A stretch of 64,000 bases of DNA, taken from assembly GCA_018907035.1 (NCBI GenBank), contig JACCIC010000098.1, positions 818,501-882,500 on the forward strand. Direction: 5' to 3'. The notes under the pieces are model-generated. The model was not told the origin of the DNA. It searched no databases and saw only the letters and a list, made by a program, of their open reading frames with translations. Each line of letters opens with the position of its first letter. Positions within the stretch are counted from its first letter, which is position 1. The position numbers were made by a program, and so were the translations under genes. The DNA comes from Sycobia sp. Sy_11. Its lineage: Eukaryota > Arthropoda > Insecta > Hymenoptera > Epichrysomallidae. Shown one piece after another: positions 58,510 through 64,000 of the stretch.

Positions 58510-59090
58510 TTAGTTACTGAATCCATACGTTCTTTTGATTATTAAGAACCTGACATTATTTATCGTCGTACTTTCTGTATCGACAAGCGTTAAAATCTTT
58601 TTTCGACCTTCATTCCACCTGTTTTTCATAACCTTGATTTTTATAACCAGAGACTGATCTCCAGTTATTGTGCATTCCATTTTGTCCTGATAGTCCGAAA
58701 GCATCGTTTAACAGACTTTCATGCGACGCTGTTTTTCCAAAAAATTGAGTGGTTTTGTCTTTCAAAATGGTGTTGACTGGCCCATTTGCAGTTCCAACAA
58801 TATCAGCAAGCGCTCTAGTAGTCAATCGACGATTTTGCAGATCCGTTTCTTTGATTTTCTCGAAGTGTAATCCATCAGTAGATGTTGTTGGTCGTCTTTG
58901 ATGTGGTTCGTGTTCAACCCGTTCTCGACCTTCTTTGAACAATTTGTGCAAAACAAAAACACTTTTGGCGGCCGATATTTCATTTCGAGCACAAAATTTA
59001 ATGCTACTTCTTTGTTAGGTAATTTCAGACATGATAAAAACTGAAGAGACAACTTTTCTTTGTTCACAAAACACAGGCGTAACTATATGA
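58510..59090 (-). mobile_element. mariner D remnant
   Basis: Minus-strand transposase fragments: LFKEGRERVEHEPHQRRPTT, KIKETDLQNRRLTTRALADI and VNTILKDK (frame at 58951-58610), then MLSDYQDKMECTITGDQSLV (frame at 58704-58510) where TGDQ is the first-Asp block. Upstream, EVALNFVLEMKY and FCTNC (59067-58822) may be the broken N-terminus. No inverted ends found, and the C-terminal catalytic half is absent. A family distinct from the others in this window. Confidence 0.78.
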
Positions 59091-59395
59091 TAAATGAAGA
59101 TAATTGCGTGAAATTTATCACAGATAACTTTAACAGTAATACCACCATAAAAATAAAAACATTTGTCCGAATCGAAAAACTCTGGAAGTTTGAATTGAAA
59201 AAAATCTTACTTATATTTGTACACAGTAGTACGTCGATCGGAATGCAGTAAACTGTCTGCATTTTGAGTGCACCCTTCATTAACACCGAATTGTTTAAGA
59301 AATCCCTTATTTCACAACCACGACATTATATCGTAGATATTGGAATTGAGTTATCGCTTTCTATTAAATGCGAAATGTAAAATTTATGTATGTAT
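59091..59395. other. AT-rich stretch without recognised gene
   Basis: Two overlapping frames of about 65 codons on opposite strands, both AT-driven. Nothing identified. Confidence 0.5.
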
Positions 59396-60107
59396 TGTAA
59401 CATTTGCCGAGGCTAGGGTCGTTTAAATTTGTTGTATATATAATATATTGTAAATATTTAGATTAACTCAATAAAATATAGATTAATTATATTTAATAAA
59501 AAATTTTTTTTATATATTAACACCATTTTCCATATTATTATATTTTCTATTTAGAACAGAGAACGAGGTCATATATTATTGTGTTTTTTTCGATTACTGC
59601 TAGTAAATATATATGCATATATAATACACAGACATACACATACATATCTGAATATGTTGTAGGTTTTGTCTTTGTTTTAGTAATTGTACGAACTGTTCGA
59701 AGATAAGGCCTCGAGAAACGCCTATAGGGCTGAAGGATCAAGCTAACTGTGTTAACCGCGCTTAAGACCGAACCTCCGGCACGTGTACTATAATCGCCCA
59801 GGGAACCAAGTATGTTTATTACTTATTATTGAAAATCAGGGACAGCTTTCCGTCTTAACATAAGGATCTGTGTACCATATTAGTAACAACCCTCGAGTTC
59901 TCAGAGTTATATCCATTGTTATGAGTGCGCGACCGAGGGCATGAGCCTTCTGGGTTACCGATGAATTTTAGTACTGTATGAAGTTTCGAGCGAGAAACTT
60001 CTTTGTAATATTCAATTCAATATATATATACTTCTTCATATTCTAATATAAATACGGATTATTAAAATCATATTCCTCCAGTTCCCTCTTTCCTATATAA
60101 CTCAACA
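59396..60107 (+). repeat. 5' LTR of a BEL/Pao element
   Basis: Begins TGTAACATTTGCCGAGG and ends CTCAACA, i.e. TGT...ACA, followed at 60108 by GTTTTGGCGACCGTGACAGG, the leader and primer-binding-type sequence usual just after BEL/Pao 5' LTRs. Length about 712 bp. The second LTR is not seen downstream, so boundaries rest on the termini and leader and not on an LTR pair. Confidence 0.65.
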
Positions 60108-60196
60108 GTTTTGGCGACCGTGACAGGATGCGTATTGTTAGTGTGAATCTTGTTAAGTTTGCTTTCTTAGAGCTTGCGAGATATATTTTAGCGATG

Positions 60197-60926
60197 GAGA
60201 AAGTGAAAAGAACGAGTAGTGTACACCGCGTATCGCTTTCAAGGAATCTCGCGAATTTTTTACAGAAGTGTAATGATAGTAAAGAAATACTAACAAAACA
60301 GCAAGCAGCATTTCAGTTATTATAATCACGGATAATCGAATTGGAGCGTAACGAGTGGGTACTCGCTCTTGCAGACGGAGGACAGTATAGAACATATAGA
60401 AAAGGAAATCGAATCGTCCGAAGAGTACGGCCTAAACTTTTTAAGGGTCAATGAGACATTTACATCCTTAACAGGAATACACGCGACGAAAAATCAAGGA
60501 GCGGTGACTGGTACCGAATCAGGAGCTAGTGCGCACGTAGAAAAGCCTTTCAAACGACCGACTTTGGAACATCCAAAAGTTAGTGGTAATAAAAGCCAAT
60601 GGTTAGTGTTTCGGGCACGTTTTAAAAAGAATGATGAAGATGCCAGGAATTGCAAAGAGGATAAGATCGCCCATTTAAAACAAATGATGGAACAAGAAGA
60701 TTATCCGATAACGGCAGAAAATTACGACGGTCCATTGGATGCTTTAAAGAGCCAATTCGGCAGAAAGAAACTATTGATAAAGAACTACAAGCGAGAGCTG
60801 TTATCACTGCCACTACAAAGTATATCTAATAAAGGAAAGAGAACGGACGTGTCGATGATCTACGATAAATTATTGGCCCAAAATCCGAGCTTCGGAGGCA
60901 CTGACGGTAACGACGAGCGCTTGTAG
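60197..60926 (+). pseudogene. BEL/Pao gag, N-terminal and capsid part
   Basis: The likely start is ATG at 60197 (MEKVKRTSSVHR), which stops at 60325. The main frame 60369-60926 has PFKRPTLEHPKVSGNKSQWL and VFRARFKKNDEDARNCKEDK, followed by IAHLKQMM and YPITAENYDGPLDALKSQFG. This is the gag domain found in Pao elements (DUF1759 type). Gag packages the element RNA into particles. Broken by at least two frameshifts before the knuckle part. Confidence 0.85.
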
Positions 60927-60930
60927 GAAG

Positions 60931-61554
60931 ATGCTGTACCCGTGGATGGAGTCATCGTTACCAGAAGAAGTTTTCAGAACTTGGCAGCACAAAGCTGTAA
61001 CACGAGACGAGATGGAATCGGATGACGGCCTAGAAAATCTTATGAAGTTCTTGAAACTTGAGGTCGAAAATAAAGAAGGAATCAACATGGCAGTAAATGG
61101 ACTCGACACACAAGAATTCAGTACCAAGCGAGAGAAGATGAAGGAAAAATAGCCGTCGGCGTCGATTTCGGTGATACCAATAGCCAGCACATTATTAGTA
61201 AGTGAAGAGCAGTCAAATAAAATTTATTTTTTGCAGCGGCAACCACGAAAACGCGACATGTGAGAAAGCCAAAGAATTAGCATACGAGCTACGTAAAAAT
61301 ATTATTAAAAAGAATTGTTTGTGTTTCAAGTGTTTTAAAGCAAGATGTCGAGAAAAGAATGTCGGGCGAAAAGTGCGTGTTCGTGGTGCGGCAAACAACA
61401 TGCGATATTAGTCTGTCCAATGCTCTCGAATTCGCAAATGGATCCCGTTGGCTTAGAAATGGCCAAAAATGTTGGGCCAAAATTAAAAGGAAAATTTAAC
61501 AAAACGGAAATTTCAATTGAAAGAAAAAAGTTAAAGCGCGAATTACATTGCTGA
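60931..61554 (+). pseudogene. BEL/Pao gag, C-terminal part with zinc knuckles
   Basis: YPWMESSLPEEVFRTWQHKA and LMKFLKLEVENKEGINMAVN (60931-61152) continue gag. Then IKFIFCSGNHENATCEKAKE and NCLCFKCFKARC (61202-61411) give two Cys/His knuckles. A further CSWCGKQHAILVCP in the next frame is the third. This cysteine array before protease is typical of Pao. Protease itself does not follow. Confidence 0.85.
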
Positions 61555-61869
61555 ACACAGACGACTTTATGGAGAAGCTTGTAGCGAAATTCTCAGCGTA
61601 CGGTAAATTAATTAGATTTTTCGTTACACTTATTCGATTGAAACATTTTAAATTAAAACGAGTTCTTCCGCCATATAAAAATATGATATATAATGAAATA
61701 AATGATTGCGAAGAAAGATTATCAGGATATTTACAGAGAAAAATGTTTTTAGCTGAACAAGAAAAAAGTTCTACAAAATCTGCAAAAGGTTTACGGACGA
61801 AAGAGGACTTATGAGGTTGAGAAAAAAAAAATTCCCGAAATAAATGATGAATTTTCGTTCTTGTAACCA

Positions 61870-62859
61870 GTAGTGTTAGATAATAAGCATAAAGTTATGG
61901 AATTACTTATACGAGAAACCCACGATGACAGTAATGTCGCGGCTCCGCGAAAAATATTGAATTATTCGTGTGCGCAAAATTATTCGCTCCGTCGTCAACG
62001 AATGCGCTGAATACATACAAGCGTACGGTACGTTGCCGTAATTCAAGCGACAGGCGTGAATTTAGCAGATCCTGTATTTTCCAAAGAACGTCGAAAAGGC
62101 GTGGATTCGCTCGTACACGTGCGCGGTACATCGAGCTGTACATCTCGAGCTGCTAAGTTCATCGTCAGCGGCAGAACTTCTAAATAGCAGCCAGCGTCGT
62201 TTCATAGGGCGCCGGGTGAGGCCCGTGCTCCTTATAGAGAGATAGCGAGGCATAAATTTTGCCGGTGCGACAGACGCTTTCGAGAATCTTGAACCGAGAT
62301 CGGATCGGTGCTCATATAGGTGCGCCAAAACAAATTAAATGGCGCTTCAATACCCGCGCAGCGGAGTGGTGGAGCAGTTTGGTGGGAGCGCTTAATTCGG
62401 TGTGTTGAAAAATATTCTTCGTTAAACGTTGGGAAAAGCGGGTATGACCTGCGAACAGATGCGCGCAGTATTGCGCGACTGTGAATACGTCGTAAATGCG
62501 CGCCCTCTGACAATTTTTTTCCGAAGATCCAAGTGACTTCGAACTACTTGCGCCGAGTATGTCCTTATGCAGTATCGGGTACGGCGAAACACACGGACAT
62601 CGACTCGATCGATACCGTAAACATGAGTTTGCGATTAAAGTATCGTCAAGAGGTTTTGATGCATTTACGAAAACGATTCCGTAAAGAATACTTCTCGCAA
62701 TTAATCTTAATGATGGAAACTAACGAATCTCGAAAACTAGTTTCACAGTGTTTCACCGTGCTTGCCTCAAGAGGAAAATTTGATTTCCTCACTCAATCCT
62801 TTCTTACACTTTTATCCGCACAAACTCCGTTTAAAATATTGTCACCCTTTTGGATTTAA
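61870..62859 (+). pseudogene. BEL/Pao integrase, broken
   Basis: VVLDNKHKVMELLIRETHDD is the pre-zinc block. IIRSVVNECAEYIQAYGTLP follows one frame over, then ATGVNLADPVF with the first catalytic Asp (usual TGVDLAGP), YTCAVHRAVHLELLSS, VLRDCEYVVNARPLT (normally the DCE-VNSRPLT block) and, in the last frame, DIDSIDTVNMSLRLKYRQEV with LRKRFRKEYFSQLI. Integrase joins element DNA to the host genome. At least five frame changes. The final frame is 62533-62859. Confidence 0.82.
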
Positions 62860-62870
62860 GGACGAACCCG

Positions 62871-63344
62871 TGAATTTCCCCGAGTAAATGACTTGACGAA
62901 CCATTTTATATATTCTCGAAAAAGCATGCATCTGGCAACGTACGAGAGTTTGCAAAAAATTTGCAAGATTAACTGCGTTACATAAATTCAATAAATATAA
63001 ACTGTCGGTTTATACTGTCAAATATGAATTTATTGGAAAATAGGGACACAACGTTTCGGATTTAAAAAAAAAAGCCGCTCATTCGGTAAAAAAAAAAAAC
63101 AGAAACACGAACATATTAGATTTAAAGTCAATGATAATAAATTAAACACTGAGTATAAATTCACGGACGCAAATCGAATTATAAAAATTACAATTAACAA
63201 GCAGTATGCTCACGCTATCCAGTGATGGGGGAAAAAAATTACGAACGTACAAATGCAACATAAAAACAATTACTAATATAAATAGGTGAGAGAAGTATAA
63301 AACTTGTGCTTAATATGAGCATATAATCAACAATCTATGATTAT

Positions 63345-63391
<47 letters not shown>

Positions 63392-64000
63392 TGTGTGTGT
63401 GTATATATATATATTATCTTGCAATTGAATTTTGTCTTAGTTGTAAATACAATATGCAAAAAAATTTATTAAATTTCGATTTTTAAATTAAAATAAAAAA
63501 ATTTCGATTTTATATTCATCGAGGACGGACTACACGATTAAAAGACGAGTCCGAGAATAATTCCTGGCAATACATGTTCTGAAATAATTTCGAGAACGTG
63601 TTTCGCGCTAATGGTGGATAATTGCTTTGCAGAGCGGTCGTTTTCTTAACCGAAACCTTGTAAAAAGAAGCATACGCTAAAGATGCATTCATAAATTGTA
63701 AAATTGCTCGAATTATTTTACTAATGTATTATTGATACACAAAGTGATATATGTGCAAAATACAGATAGAATTTCGCAAAATAACTAAGTAATTCATTGT
63801 GTATCTCTCCGATATGGAAATGGAAATATCCATGCATTTACCGAACGATTATTGGCATTGAGATTCCAATTCAACAGTAATACAAAATGAAATTTAATTG
63901 GCTGCCACTGATAAGTGAAAATGAAAATTTCTTTTGAGATTATCGGATGCACCTTTAATAAAATAAAATTTAACGCATTTTACAACAAATAGAATATAAA
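62871..64000. other. AT-rich stretch without recognised gene
   Basis: Contains the (TA)n run at 63.36 kb. No 3' LTR matching 59396-60107 and no coding block recognised. Confidence 0.5.
63350..63413. repeat. (TA)n(TG)n(TA)n microsatellite
   Basis: TA run of about 38 bp, a short TG run, then TA again. Confidence 0.95.

Larger units (their letters stand above)
60108..62870 (+). mobile_element. BEL/Pao LTR retrotransposon interior, protease-RT-RNase H deleted
   Basis: Gag (about 60197-61550) is followed within 300 bp by integrase (about 61880-62860). An intact BEL/Pao polyprotein has protease, RT and RNase H between them, roughly 2-3 kb that is missing here. Frames are broken in both remaining parts. 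No 3' LTR before the window end. Confidence 0.85.

Noticed and set aside
62062..62513. Minus-strand ORFs of 88 and 93 codons
   Set aside because: They are shadows of the GC-richer BEL/Pao integrase on the plus strand.
63000..64000. 3' LTR of the BEL/Pao element
   Set aside because: No sequence matching the start TGTAACATTTGCCGAGG of the 5' LTR was found.
1..64000. CRISPR arrays, bacterial operons or an intact viral genome
   Set aside because: No spaced direct repeats, no operon-like packed ORFs, and all RT/integrase fragments belong to eukaryotic retrotransposon families.

Overview
The window looks like intronic and intergenic DNA from an insect, most likely a hymenopteran such as an ant. 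The reasons are a very AT-rich background, many long (AT)n and (GA)n microsatellites, and a dense, old transposon load: several mariner families, Penelope-like elements, APE-type LINEs with RNase H, a BEL/Pao LTR element and a TTAA-flanked element with a Mutator-like transposase domain. The species is an inference; no single sequence proves it. No complete host gene can be read.

Layout. 0-10 kb is AT-rich with a Penelope tail (819-1130), microsatellites and a foldback at 9 kb. 11-12.2 kb is a near full-length dead mariner with matching TIRs. Between 5.2 and 16 kb six short minus-strand segments have splice sites and compatible phases and may be the 3' end of a spliced host gene, interrupted by transposons. 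16.4-17.3 kb is a Penelope copy with a readable GIY-YIG domain, followed at 17.6-19.5 kb by the TTAA element. A tRNA-headed SINE-like repeat lies at 20.8-21.0 kb.

22.7-28.7 kb is a GC-rich island packed with (GA)n, (TA)n, (GC)n and GTA/CTA repeats, which could be the promoter and first-exon region of a large gene. 28.9-30.3 kb is a second Penelope copy disrupted by a large inverted repeat. 31-36 kb is a LINE with its RT palm deleted and a long-TIR mariner inserted in its 3' part. 37-49 kb is mostly AT-rich with a few GC-richer islands and possible plus-strand exons. 50.0-50.9 kb is one mariner inserted inside the catalytic motif of another. 51.1-55.7 kb is a second LINE. 56.0-59.1 kb has two more mariner remnants and a 239-bp tandem duplication. 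59.4-62.9 kb is a BEL/Pao element that keeps its 5' LTR, gag and integrase but has lost protease, RT and RNase H.

Every transposon ORF seen is broken by stops, frameshifts or deletions, so nothing here is likely to move by itself. Host-gene exon calls are hypotheses from splice signals and codon content and carry low to moderate confidence.
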